Positions 9,219 through 19,900 of a DNA stretch of 64,000 nt are shown here, piece after piece. Numbering within the stretch: the first letter of the stretch is position 1; each line of letters begins with the position of its first letter. The translations under genes and the position numbers were made by a program. The stretch spans positions 24,983 to 88,982 of the forward strand of contig CAVZTA010000004.1 in the NCBI GenBank assembly GCA_963778025.1, in the 5' to 3' direction. The stretch comes from CAVZTA01 sp963778025 (GTDB taxonomy: Bacteria > Chloroflexota > Limnocylindria > Limnocylindrales > CSP1-4). The notes below the pieces were generated by a model, which was not told the DNA's origin, did no database searches, and was given only the letters and a program-made list of their open reading frames with translations.

Positions 9219-10380
9219 CTACCGCTGGGCCGCGCGCCAGGCGTCCCGGAGCTTCATCCGGCTGCCCGTCTGGAGCACCGCCCCTGAGTAGATCCGGCCG
9301 CCGAGCACGAACAGGCCCCAGATCGCCGCAAGCGTGATGGCCACGCTGAGCACGACCTCCCACGGCTCGATCGTCCCGAGCGCCGCGCGCAGCGGCACGA
9401 CCATCGGCGCGGACGGCGGGATGAACGTGAGCACGTGGGCGAGGAGCCCGTCGGGCGCGCTCGTCACGAGCAGGATCGCCGCGAAGTAGCTGAGCATCGC
9501 GACCATCGTCACGGGGGTCGACGCATTCGAGGCCTCCTCCATGCGCGACGCGAGCGCGCCCAGGAAGCCCAGCGCGGTCGAGTAGAGGACGTAGCCCAGC
9601 ACGAACCACAGGACCAGCATGGCGATGGCGCTGGCGGTGGTCGCCGGCAGCGCCAGCCGGCCCGTCAGCTGGCTGACGGCGAGGCCGACCGTGACGAGCG
9701 CGAGCAGCTGGACGAGGCCCAGCACGCCGATGCCGAGCACCTTGCCGATGAGCAGGTCGCGTGCCCGGACGGTGGACAGGACGACTTCGACCACCCGGCT
9801 CTGCTTCTCCTCGACCACCCCGCCCAGGACCCAGAAGCCGTACGTGAAGATGCCGATGAACATCAGGATGATGCCGGCGTTCGCGAACAGGAACGCCGTG
9901 CGGTCCTCGTCGGACTGGGGATCGAGCGCCGTGACGGTCGGGGGCGTGATCGCCTCACCCGCACGCAGGCCGATGATCGAGCCCGAGAGGATCGCACGCG
10001 TCGTGTCGTCGAGGTCCTCATGGACGACGATCTCGCCGGGCGACGACAGGTCCGCCGGGACCGCGAGCGCGGCGTCGACATCGCCTTTCGTCGAGCGCCT
10101 GCTCCGCGGCGGCGCGATCCGGATAGTCCGTGAACGTGACCGTGGCGTCCTCGGCGTAGGTCGCCGCGGTCGCCTGGATGGTCGACTCGAGCTGCGCCGG
10201 CGCGGCGCCGATGATGCCGACCTTCATCGTCTGAGCGCCGCTGCCCAGGAGGATCGGGATGCCGAAGCCCGCGCCGAGCAGCACCAGCGTCACGACGAGC
10301 GAGAGCAGGTAGCCACGGCTCCGGCCGCGCTCGAGGATCTCCCGCCGCGCGACGAGCCAGGTCGACCGGATGCGCGACAT
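9219..10380 (-). CDS. ABC-2 type exporter permease (NatB/YhaP-like), one frameshift
   Basis: About 386 residues after correction. A first membrane helix (YLLSLVVTLVLLGAGFGIPI) is followed by a large extracytoplasmic segment (roughly residues 45-165). Then come five or more helices starting at ILMFIGIFTYGF, including the permease motif VEEKQSRVVEVVLSTVRARDL. This topology is that of NatB-like Na+/drug exporters. One extra base near 10093 (GAC-G-AAAGG on the coding strand) breaks the frame inside the external segment; KGDVDAALAVP resumes directly. The ATG (10378-10380) overlaps the stop of its ATPase partner. Confidence 0.85.
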
Positions 10381-11297
10381 CACGCCACCTCCTCGGCGAC
10401 CGGCTGGGGAGCGCTGGTCGCCTCCATGAACAGCTCCGAGAGCCGCGGCGGCTCGTAGCTGAAGCGGGTGACCTCGCCGGCCGCGCGGGCGCGGGCGAGC
10501 AGCGCGCCCAGGTCGACCGAGCCCTCGACGAGGAGCCGGACCCGCCCTCCGTCGTGCTCGAGGACCCGGAACCGGTCGTCGTCGGGGATCCAGCCGCCAT
10601 CGCCGCCGTCGACCTCGACGTCCAGATGCCGGCGCCCGGAGCGCGCCCGCAGCTCCTCGATCTCGCCGGCCGCGACGACCCGGCCGCGGCTGATGATCAC
10701 CACGTCCTCGCACACGTCCTCGACGAGGTCGAGCTGGTGCGAGCTGAAGATGACGCCGACACCCGCCGCCGCGCGCTCGCGCAGGACGTCGGTCATGGTC
10801 GCGATGCCCAGCGGGTCCAGGCCGGAGAACGGCTCGTCGAGGACGAGGAGCGCCGGGTCGTGGACGAGCGCGGTCGCGAGCTGGACGCGCTGCTGGTTGC
10901 CGTGGGACAGGTCCTCGGTCTTGGACTTCGTCCGGTCGGCGAGGCCCATGCGGTCGAGCCAGCTCGCGGCCGCGGCCCTCGCGTCCCGACCCGACAGGCC
11001 GTGCTGCTCCGCGAAGTACTGGAGCTGGTCCCCGACCCGCATCCGCGGGTACAGCCCGCGCTGTTCGGGCATGTAGCCGAACCGCAGACGGTCCCTGGCC
11101 GTGATCGGCCGGCCCTCCCAGCGGGTCTCGCCGCGTTCGGGGACGACGAGGCCGAAGACGCAGCGCATGGTCGTCGTCTTGCCGGCGCCGTTCGGGCCGA
11201 GGAAGCCGACCAGGCGACCCGGTCGGGCGGTGAAGCTCGCCCCGTCGAGCGCCACGACCGTGCCGTAGCGCTTCTCGAGGCCGTCGATCTCGAGCAT
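10380..11297 (-). CDS. ABC transporter ATP-binding protein (NatA-like)
   Basis: 305 residues, intact. Motifs in order: Walker A GPNGAGKTTT, Q-loop region FGYMPEQRGLY, signature LSHGNQQRVQ, Walker B LLVLDEPFSGLDPL and switch His in IFSSHQLDLVED. A C-terminal domain of about 85 residues follows, as in NatA/YhaQ-type exporters. It energises the adjacent permease. Upstream, 12 bp away, is an XRE regulator gene and before that a membrane protein gene, all in the same direction, so one mRNA from the promoter at 12117-12145 probably covers all four. Confidence 0.92.
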   Translation of the reverse strand: MLEIDGLEKRYGTVVALDGASFTARPGRLVGFLGPNGAGKTTTMRCVFGLVVPERGETRWEGRPITARDRLRFGYMPEQRGLYPRMRVGDQLQYFAEQHGLSGRDARAAAASWLDRMGLADRTKSKTEDLSHGNQQRVQLATALVHDPALLVLDEPFSGLDPLGIATMTDVLRERAAAGVGVIFSSHQLDLVEDVCEDVVIISRGRVVAAGEIEELRARSGRRHLDVEVDGGDGGWIPDDDRFRVLEHDGGRVRLLVEGSVDLGALLARARAAGEVTRFSYEPPRLSELFMEATSAPQPVAEEVA

Positions 11298-11309
11298 GTC
11301 GTCCTCGTC

Positions 11310-11594
11310 TCAGCCGTCCGCCGCGAGGGGCGGGTCGGCGTGTCGGGCATAGAGCCGGGCTGACATCGGTGCGAACGGCTCCCTGGAGAAGATGGCTTCG
11401 ATCGGCAGACCGAAGAATTCGGCGATCGAGAAGGCAAGGTCGAGGGACGGGTTGTAGTCGCCGCGTTCCAGGTAGCCGATGGTCTGGTAGTTCACGCCCA
11501 CGGCGTCGGCGAGGTCCTGGCGGCTGAGCCCGCGCTCGGCGCGCAGGACGGGGAGCCGGTTGTGGAGCCGCGGGTCGGGCTTGCGCGGACTCAC
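11310..11594 (-). CDS. XRE-family transcriptional regulator
   Basis: 94 residues. A Cro/CI-type helix-turn-helix spans about residues 12-68, with the recognition part LSRQDLADAVGVNYQTIGYL and the tail YNPSLDLAFSIAEFFGLPIE. This is close to the small regulators of the YozG type found beside membrane proteins and ABC exporters. It starts at GTG 11592-11594, overlapping the upstream membrane protein stop (GTGA), and is therefore translationally coupled. It is the natural candidate to bind the 18-bp inverted repeat in the operon promoter. Confidence 0.87.
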   Translation of the reverse strand: MSPRKPDPRLHNRLPVLRAERGLSRQDLADAVGVNYQTIGYLERGDYNPSLDLAFSIAEFFGLPIEAIFSREPFAPMSARLYARHADPPLAADG

Positions 11595-12070
11595 CGTACC
11601 GGCCGGCCGGCGACCGCGTCGTTCGGCTCCTCGGCGGGGGCCTCCGGTTCGATCCAGGTGAGCGCCGTGAGGGGCAGCAGCGGCAGGTAGACGCCCACAC
11701 CGATGGCGACGGGCAGGAGGAACTCCGGGCCGACGAGGACGGGCCCGACGAAGCTGACCCACAACGCCCAGACGACCGCGACGATCACCAGGAACCAGGT
11801 CACGGCCGCGAAGCTGAGCGCCCAGGCCTCGATGGCCAGGCTGCGCTGGCGCTCGTCGAGCTCGGGGCTGCGCGGATCCGCGCGGCCGCCGGCGTAGGCG
11901 TAGATGGTGAACAGGCCGCCGACGAACCCCGCCATCAGGATGATGGCGATGGGCGCCCAGAGCGCCGCCGGGATGCGGCCGGTGGCGACGAGCGTCGAGT
12001 AGCCGATCACGACCAGCGGGTAGGCGAGGAGCGTCTCGAGGACGAGGAGCCGCCGGGTCCGGCGACTCAT
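11591..12070 (-). CDS. four-helix membrane protein paired with the XRE regulator
   Basis: 159 residues, four predicted membrane helices in two pairs (about 8-28, 36-58, 85-107, 115-140). Between the pairs is a cytoplasmic loop with SPELDERQRSLAIEAWALS. A DERQ-type motif followed by a helix is common in small membrane proteins (DUF2178/DUF3796-like) encoded with XRE regulators next to bacitracin/Na exporters. Function is unknown; a role in sensing membrane state for the regulator is an inference from gene order. First gene of the operon 12070 to 9219. Confidence 0.7.
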   Translation of the reverse strand: MSRRTRRLLVLETLLAYPLVVIGYSTLVATGRIPAALWAPIAIILMAGFVGGLFTIYAYAGGRADPRSPELDERQRSLAIEAWALSFAAVTWFLVIVAVVWALWVSFVGPVLVGPEFLLPVAIGVGVYLPLLPLTALTWIEPEAPAEEPNDAVAGRPVR

Positions 12071-12116
12071 GGTCCGGACGCTGTTCGGCGAGGCGATGGC
12101 GTGCGTTCATGACGCG

Positions 12117-12145
12117 ATGTTGTATGAATACAACAAGATTGTCAA
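12117..12145 (-). promoter_or_regulatory. promoter with 18-bp operator for the XRE-ABC exporter operon
   Basis: On the minus strand a perfect -35 box TTGACA lies at 12145-12140. It is followed by the perfect inverted repeat TGTTGTAT-GA-ATACAACA (12118-12135), which covers the spacer and the expected -10 region (TACAAC or CAACAT). The ATG of the first gene is about 48 bp downstream. This AT-rich patch stands out in 70% GC DNA. Repression by the operon's own XRE protein is inferred from position. Confidence 0.68.
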
Positions 12146-12243
12146 GAGGTAGGACGTGTGATCGCGCGTCGGCGCTGCCACCCCTAGGCGCGCGTGCCCT
12201 CGCGCCGCACGCCAACGGCGCCGACCCCGCTACCCGCGCGTGC

Positions 12244-12447
12244 TGATCGCCTGGTGTGCATCCTCGCGGCTGATGGCGCCCAAGCCGCACCCGCTTGGAG
12301 GCGAACCCCGGCATCAGCGCTGCCCTGCACATGGAACGTGCATCTGGCCGCGCAAGGTCGGGTCGCAGGGCCGAGCAGAAGCTTCGATGCGACCCTGCAG
12401 CACCGTTCCGCGCGGTCAGCCCCCGGAATGCACATGAGCTGATCACG
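12244..12447 (+). repeat. 204-bp dispersed intergenic repeat, copy 1
   Basis: The element starts TGATCGCCTGGTGTGCA and ends TGCACATGAGCTGATCACG, so its ends form an imperfect inverted repeat. A second copy of the same length lies inverted at 20758-20961. The 17-base start word is identical between this copy and the reverse complement of the other. An internal block GCACATGG, followed by GGCCGCGCAAG, sits at the same offset (83 bases) in both. Between these blocks the copies are strongly diverged. Confidence 0.6.
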
Positions 12448-12721
12448 AACCGCGAGAACGGAGGACGCGCCGCGTGGGAGGTCGGACGCGGTCGGCTGCC
12501 GCTCACGCCTGAGCGATCCCGCTGCTGGGATCCCGCCTGGCCATGCTGGGCACGCGCTGGATCTGCGCCGGCTGGCGTGCGTGGCATGCACGGTCGCGTG
12601 GGACATGAGCGACCCGATCGCTCGCGGCCGGGCAGGGGTGATCGCGGGTCACGAGCGATCGCCTCGCCGTCCGGCCGGCGGCCCAGGCGAAGCGTCGCCG
12701 GCGCACGGGCCCGGACACGGA

Positions 12722-12758
12722 GGCGCCCCCGGGACCCGGGGAACGGGTCGGGGGCGCC
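12722..12758 (-). terminator. GC-rich hairpin downstream of the cupredoxin gene
   Basis: Arms GGCGCCCCC (12722-12730) and GGGGGCGCC (12750-12758), with an inner GACCCG/CGGGTC pairing. It begins 35 bases beyond the cupredoxin stop. There is no U tract, as often in very GC-rich genomes. Confidence 0.55.
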
Positions 12759-12792
12759 GCGTCGGCGAGGGAGGTCGTGGCGTGGGCGGCCC

Positions 12793-13203
12793 TCAGCGGG
12801 CGACGACGTTGCCCTTCATGTCGGGGTGGATGTCGCACTTGAAGGCGTACGTGCCGGCGGCCAGGGCGGGCACCTGGTACACGATCGACTTGCCGCCGTC
12901 GATGATCTCGCCGCCGAACACCTTCGAGCCGTCGGCCGCGAGGATCGTGATGTTGTGCGGCGCGCTGTCGGGGTTGTCGAACGAGATCGTCAGCGCGGTG
13001 TTCGCGGCGACGTCCAGCTCGGCGGTCGAGAACTTGATGTCCTTCGCGGAGATGCTCACCGCCGCGGGCGAGCCACCCGGCTGACCCGAAGGCGCGACGG
13101 ACGGGGCCACCGACGGGGCGGCGGTCGGGGCGGACGAGCCACCGCAGGCGGCCGCGGCGAGGGCCACCGCGGAGAGCGCGAGCGTGGCGACGAGGCGCTT
13201 CAC
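12793..13203 (-). CDS. cupredoxin-domain lipoprotein (plastocyanin-like)
   Basis: 136 residues. I chose GTG 13201-13203 because AAGGAG lies 8 bases upstream. The N-terminus is a lipoprotein signal (ALAAAACGGSS, Cys about residue 21), then a Pro/Ser/Ala linker, then one cupredoxin domain (about residues 50-136). Type-1 copper ligands are visible: His in APHNITI, and Cys-His-Met in FKCDIHPDMKG. It is probably a membrane-anchored small blue-copper electron carrier or copper-binding protein on the outer face. The next gene upstream encodes a small membrane protein in the same direction, 94 bp away, and may be a partner. Confidence 0.87.
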   Translation of the reverse strand: MKRLVATLALSAVALAAAACGGSSAPTAAPSVAPSVAPSGQPGGSPAAVSISAKDIKFSTAELDVAANTALTISFDNPDSAPHNITILAADGSKVFGGEIIDGGKSIVYQVPALAAGTYAFKCDIHPDMKGNVVAR

Positions 13204-13297
13204 GGTGTCGACTCCTTGATCGTGGGGGATGGGGCTGACAGGGTTCCGCGGCGCCGGCCGGGTGGCCGACGCCGCGGGGAGGGTCAGGGTTCGAGGA

Positions 13298-13726
13298 TCA
13301 GGCGCTCGCGCCGGCCGAGGCACCGCGGCCGAGCTTCGAGGCCAGGAGGCTGAGCTCCGACTTGACCACGCGGACCGGGTTCCCGTCGGCGCGGAGGAAG
13401 TCCACGACGAGGAGGAAGATCAGCGCGATCTCGATGCCCTTCGCGAGGAAGGCCGTCGAGTAGTACGGGCCCATGACCGCCCAGGCGGCGATCGCGGTGG
13501 CTGCGTAGCCGATGAGGCCGAGGCGGATGAACCAGCGGAAGCGGATGGCCAGCGCGATCGGCACGACCATGGCGGCCGCGGCGACGAGGTAGCCCGTGGC
13601 GTTGAGGGTGAACAGGAGACCGCCAAGGGTGCTGTGGATGTAGGCGGTGCTGAGGGTCAGCGCGACGATCCCGAAGCGCAGCGCGACGCCGGCGACGGTG
13701 ACGGAGCGGTCGTTGCGAGTGTCCAT
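13298..13726 (-). CDS. small four-helix membrane protein
   Basis: 142 residues with about four membrane helices (residues 13-33, 38-61, 64-86, 90-112) and a cytoplasmic tail. One helix pair encloses YIHSTLGG and another GPYYSTAFLAKGIE. I do not recognise a named family. Its place directly upstream of a cupredoxin lipoprotein gene, in the same direction, suggests a joint role in redox or copper handling at the membrane; this is inference only. Divergent from the giant kinase gene, with about 250 bp between the starts. Confidence 0.7.
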   Translation of the reverse strand: MDTRNDRSVTVAGVALRFGIVALTLSTAYIHSTLGGLLFTLNATGYLVAAAAMVVPIALAIRFRWFIRLGLIGYAATAIAAWAVMGPYYSTAFLAKGIEIALIFLLVVDFLRADGNPVRVVKSELSLLASKLGRGASAGASA

Positions 13727-13978
13727 CGTAGTGAGCGACCTCCAGGGTGATGGCGACGAGGTGTCCGGTCGAGCGCAGTGCCGGGGTGGTCCGGCGATGA
13801 CTGAACCGTAGGGGCCAGCCCTGCCCTGGACCGCCGTCACGGGTGGCCGCGTCGGGTCCACGAACGGACGCGGTGCGTCGTCGACCCGCGTCCACCCCGC
13901 TGCGGGACGGATGACGTAGGCCTCGCGCGCGGGCACGTGCGAAACTCCCGAGGCCGTGAGCCCGAAGCCGGAGATCCC

Positions 13979-16900
13979 GTGACCGCCCCGTCCGTGGAGC
14001 GTCCCAGCCGTCGCCGGACGGCCCGGACCGTGCCCGAGACGGTCGAGGCCCTCGACCCGCCGGCCGTCCGCGCGCTCCTCCAGGGGGCCGTCGAGGAGGC
14101 CGCCCGCCTGCTCGATGCCGATGGCGCGTTCCTGTACCGCCTCGACGAGTCGCGCGGCGTCCTCCGCTTCGCATACGACGCCGGCGTCCGGGACCTCAGC
14201 GAGCGGCCATGGGTGCGCCGGCTGGAGCTCAAGGTCGGGACCGGGATGTTCGGCAAGGCGGTCGCGGAGGGCCGGGTGCTGGTCACGGGCGATTACCCCA
14301 ACGACCAGGCGTTCGAGCATGCCAAGGGACCGGACCGGATCGTCCGCGAGGTCGAGATCCGCTCCATGGTCGTCGCGCCGCTGCAGGCCAGCGGCCGGGT
14401 GTACGGCGCCCTCGGGACGTTCTCCAGCCAGCGCGACGCGTTCACGGCGCCGCAGATCGCGCTCGTACGCGCGCTCGCGGAGCATGCCGCCGCGTCGCTC
14501 GCGAACGCGGCGCTCATCGCCGAGCTCGACCGTTCCCGCCAGGACATCGCGCGGCGGGCCGAGGCGGAACGGACGCTCCGGGAGCTGGGCACGTCCCTGT
14601 CCGCGGCCAAGGAGCCCGCCGACGTCGTCCAGCGCGCCGTCGACGAGGCGTTGCGGCTCCTCGACGGCGACGGTGCCCGGGTGGACCTCATCGACCCGCG
14701 GCTCCATCTCCTGCGCGGCGCGTACGTCGGCGGTGCGGAGCCGCCCGACCCCACCCTGTGGCCCGATGACCCCGACGAGCGCCTCGATGAAGGCGTGTCC
14801 GGGCAAGGCGGTGTCGACCGGCCGGACGTTCCGCACCGGCGACTACCTCCACGACTCGCGCTTCGTCCACGGCAAGGGTCCCGACGGCTACGCCGACCGG
14901 ACGGCGATCACGTCGGCGATCGCCGCACCGCTCGTGTCCGACGACGGGCCGTTCGGCGCCCTGACGGTCTGGTCGCATCGGCCGCACGCCTTCGACGACG
15001 CCCACGAGACGCTCCTCGAGACCATCGCCGGTCAGGCCGCGGTCGCGCTGGGACGGGCCCGCCTGATCGAGGAGCTGGGCCGGTCCCAGGGGGCGCTGCA
15101 GGACCGCGTCGAGACGGAGCGGACGCTTCGCGAGCTGGCCCAGCGCATCGTCGAGATCCGCGACTCGTCGCTCGTCCTCGAGCAGGTCATCGAGGACGCG
15201 GCGCGCCTGGTGGGTGGCGACGGCGCCACGATCGACCTCACCGGGGGCGAGCTCGCCGACCACGAGAGCTGGGCATATGACCGCGGGATGAGCGCGCCCG
15301 GGCGCGAGATGATGGTCGCGATCGGCGTCGACGATGGGGCCGGCCTCTCCGGGAAGGCACTCCAGACGGGCCGCGTCCAGATCACCGACGACTACCTCGA
15401 GGACGACGCGCTCACGCACGACGCCGTCCGCGACAGCGCCGCGCGCGAGCTCGGGATGCGGGCCGCGATCGCCGTCCCGTTCAAGGCGGGGCGTCGGGAC
15501 GGGGTGATCCTCGTGTGGGCGAAGCGGACGGCCGCCTTCGGCCCCGCCGAGGCCGACACGCTCGTCGCGCTCGGCAGCCTGGCCGGCATCGCCGTCAGCA
15601 ACGCGGCACTCATCGAGGACCTGGGCGAGTCCCGCGAGCAGCTCGCTCGCCGGGCCGACCAGGAGCGGGCGCTGCGGGAGATCGGCAGCCGCCTGTCAGA
15701 GATCGAGGACCCGGCGGGCGTCCTCCAGCGCATCGTCGGGGAGATGCGCCGGCTGCTGGGCGCCGAACGGTGCCGCCTCGATCTCATGGAGCCGGTCGTC
15801 GGGAGCGTGCTGTGGACCGATCCCGTCGGGATGCCGATGCGCGACACCGCGGCCATCCCGCTCGGCCGCCCCGAGGACTCGAAGGGCATGGCCGCGATGG
15901 CCATCGCGGCCGGCCACGCCATCGTCAGCGGCGACTACCTCGCCGACGACCGGTTCGCGCACTACCCCGAGGCCGACCAGGAGGCGCGCGAGCTGGGTCT
16001 CACGTCGGTCGTCGTCATCCCCGTCATCGGCGACACGGGCCTGCTCGGCGTGCTCCAGGCGGCACATCAGGCGAAGGACGCGTTCCGCGACCAGGAGCTG
16101 AAGCTGATCGAGGCCCTCGCGTCGCAGGCCGCCATCGCGATCACGAACGCCCGTCTCGTCGATCGGCTCGCCACGAGCCAGGGCGACCTCGCGCGCAAGG
16201 TCGCCACCGAGCAGGCGCTCCGCGAGATCGCCGTCCGGATCACCGTCATCCGCGAGCCCCGCGAGGTCCTCCAGTCGATCGTCGACGAGGCGCGCCGGCT
16301 CATCCCGTCGGATTCGGCGCGGATCGACCTGCTCGACGACGAGACCGGGATCCTCCACTGGGAGTTCGCCTCGGGCGGGTTCGGCGACATCGACGATGAC
16401 CCGCGCTTCCGGGGCGCGGCCATGACCGAGGACCAGGGCCTCTCGGGCCTGGCGATCCAGACCCGCCAGCCGCAGTACACGGGCCGCTATGTCGAGGACG
16501 CGCGGTTCCCGCATGACGACGACATCGACGCGTATGTGAACGCGGCGGGCGTGAACTCGATCCTCGCGGCGCCGCTCCTGGGCGAGACCGGCGCCTTCGG
16601 GGCGCTGTACGTGGTCGCCAAGGCGCGCGACGCGTTCGACGATCGCGACGCGGAGATCCTCGCCGCGCTCGCCTCCCAGGCGTCGATCGCGATCACCAAT
16701 GCGCGGCTGGTCGATGCGCTCGGTCAGTCGCGCGAGGCCCTGGCCGAGCGGGCCGAGGCGGAGCAGTCCCTGCGCGAGATCGCCGCCCGACTGACGGCGA
16801 TCCGGGAGCCGCGCGCGGTCCTCCAGCTGATCGTGGACGAGGCGCGCCGGCTCGCCGGCTCCGATGCCGCGTTCCTCGACCTGCTCGATCCCGGCCACCG

Positions 16901-19900
16901 CGGAGCTGCGGTTCGAGGTCGCCAGCCCGCCGACCGTCGCGCGTCCCGATGCTGCCGACCAGAGCGTGCCGTCGGGCGAGGGGATCGCGGGCCTGGCCAT
17001 CAGCCGCCGGACGTCGCAGCGGTCGGGGGACATCCTGAGCGACGACCGGTTCCACTACCCCGAGGCGGCGCAGGCGATCGCCCGCGAGACGGGGATCCGC
17101 TCGGTGGTCGCGGTGCCGCTGCTGGCCGAGGGGACCGCCCTCGGCACGATCTCCATCGCGTCGCGCCGGACCGACGCCTTCGGCGAGGCCGACGAGGCCC
17201 AGCTGGCGGCTCTCGCCAACCAGGCGGCGATCGCGATCCGCAACGCCGAGCTCGTCCGCGAGCTGGGGCGCTCGCGCGAGGAGTCCGCCCGGCGCGCCGA
17301 TACCGAGCGCACCCTGCGCGAGCTCGCCGCGCGGATCACCGCCATCCGCGACCCCGAGGCGATCCTGGGCCTCATCGTCGAGGAGGCGCGCCGGGTGCTG
17401 GGCTCGGATGGCGCCCACCTGACGCGCATGGTCGAGGATCGCTCGTATCTGCGGCCGGTCGTCGTCGCGGGCGGTCTCGACGCTGAGACCCGCCAGTGGC
17501 TGATGGGCCTCCACTTCTGGATCGACGGCGGCATCAACGGTCTGGCGGCGGGCCAGGGACGGGTGGTCTCGACCCCCGACTACCGATCCGACCCCCGCAT
17601 CCCGCGCGAGCCCGACGACATCGAGGTCGCCGAGCGGCTGGGTCTGGGCGCGATGGCCGCGGCACCGCTGCGGGCGCCCGGTGGCGACGTCATCGGCACG
17701 CTGGCCGTCAACTACCGTGTCCCGGGCCGGATCGCGCCCGAGCGCCTCGAGGTCCTGCAGGCGCTCGCCGACCATGCCGCGATCGCGGTCTGGAACTCGG
17801 ACCTCCTCCAGCGCCTGGAGGAATCGGAGCACTCGTATCGCCGGCTGGTCCAGACCTCGCCCGACGTGGTCTGGCAGACCGATGCCGACGGCAACTTCAC
17901 GTTCTTCTCGGATGACGTCGTGCGGCTGCTGGGGTTCACCGCGCAGGAGCTCGTCGGGACGCACTTCGCCGAGGTCATCGCCGAAGGGTCGCGGCAGGAC
18001 GCCACGTTCGGATTCCAGCCGCCCAGCGAGGATCGGCAGCCGTTGCGGGTCAAGCTCGACCTGGTCCGCAAGGATCGCTCGACGGTGCCGGCGGAGATCG
18101 CCGCAGTCGGCATCTTCGAGGACGACCGCCTCGTCGGCGGCCAGGGCACGGTCCGCGACGTCAGCGAGCGGGAGCGCCTCGAGCGTGAGCTGCGCGAGTC
18201 GGAGGCGCGTTTCCGGAACCTCGTCGAGAACTCGCCCGACCTCGTCTGGGAGATCGATCTCGACGGACGGTTCACGTACGTCTCGGACTCCGTCGAGCGT
18301 CTGCTCGGCGTGCCCGCCTCGGAGATGCTGGGCCGGCCGTCGAACGACTGGATCGACCCCGCGTCGCTGTCGGCGATGTTCCGCATCGGCTCGGTCATCG
18401 ACGACCCGCACCAGGTCGTGCGCACGACGCTCACGATGATCCACCGCTCCGGCGAGCGGATCCCGTTCGACATCCGGGCGACCGGTCTGTTCCGCGGCGG
18501 CGAGCTGGTCGGGCGTCCACGGCGCGTCACGTGACGTCAGCGAGCGCGTCCGCCTGGAGCGTGAGCTGCGCGAGTCGGAGCGCCGCTTCCGGTTCCTCAT
18601 CGAGAACAGCCCGGACGTCATCTGGTCGCTCGACGCGGACGGGCGCTTCACGTTCATCACCGATTCGGTGGAGCGGACGACCGGCTGGACGGCGAGCCAG
18701 TTCCTGGGCCAGCCGTTCGAGCGGTTCACCGACGAGACGACGCTGCCCGTCGTCCGCGCCGCGATCGACAGCCTGCGGGTGGACCCGGAGCGGCGGCACG
18801 TGGTTCGCATCGGGATCCCGCGCCCGGACGGGACGATCGCGCCGACCGAGCTGTCGTTCGTGGGCATGACCGACGCCGCCGGGCGGTTCTCGGGCATCCA
18901 GGGCTCGTCGCGCGATGTGAGCGAGCGGGAGCGCCTGGAGGCCGAGCTGCGGGAGTCGGAGGCGCGGTACCGGTCGCTGGTGCAGTCGTCGCCGGACGTG
19001 ATCTTCGCGATGGACGGCGAGGGGCGCTACACGTTCTTCTCCGACCGCGCGACCGAGCTCACCGGCTGGACGCCCGATGAGCTCATCGGCCGGCACTTCG
19101 GGGAGGTCGTGGACCTCGCCACGTTCCCCGAGGCGCCCGACGAGTTCGAGCGGTTCACGCGCGAGCCCGGCAAGCCGTCGACCTCGCGCATCTCGCTGCG
19201 GCACAAGGACGGCCATCTGACGCCCTTCGAGGTCAGCGCCCTCGGCCAGGTCGAGGACGGGAAGCTGGTCGCGGTCCGCGGCGTCGCCCGGGACATCAGC
19301 GAGCGGGTCCGCCTGGAGCGCGAGCTGCAGGGGTCCGAGCAGCGCTATCGGTACCTCGTCCAGTCGTCGCCCGATCTCGTGTGGGTGACCGACGAGGAGG
19401 GCCGCTTCACGTTCGTGTCGGACACGGCGCTGGAGATCCTGGGCATGACGCCCGAGGAGATGCTGGGCCGGTCGTTCGAGGACCTCGCGCCCGAGGGGAC
19501 CTCGCGCAACGCGCTCGCGCGCTTCCGCTGGCTGCAGCGTCACCCGACGCGGGTGCATCGGTCGCAGATCCCGGTGCTCGCGAAGGACGGCCGGGTGATC
19601 ACGATGGAGATCACCGGGGTCGGGATGCTCGAGGAGGGTCGGTTCGTCGGCGCGCATGGCGCGGCCCGCGACATCAGCGAGCGCGAGCGCCTCGAGCGGA
19701 CCGTGCGCGAGTCCGAGGCCCGCTACCGCTATCTCGTGCGCGCCTCGCCGGACGTCGTGTGGGAGGTCTCGCCCGCGGGCAAGATCACGTTCATGAGCGA
19801 CCGGATCGAGACGCTCACCGGCTGGACGCCGGTCGAGATCATCGGCCGCGACTTCTCGTTCCTGATGAACGACACGTCGTACGCGATGGCGGACCTGTGG

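Larger units (their letters stand above)
12146..12792. other. 647-bp intergenic region with repeats, no supported gene
   Basis: No reading frame here has a convincing start, family match or codon pattern. The region holds one copy of a 204-bp repeat (12244-12447), a copy of the GAGCGATCCC word (12511), several GATCGCTC-type words (12600-12660) and a GC-rich hairpin (12722-12758). Confidence 0.6.
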
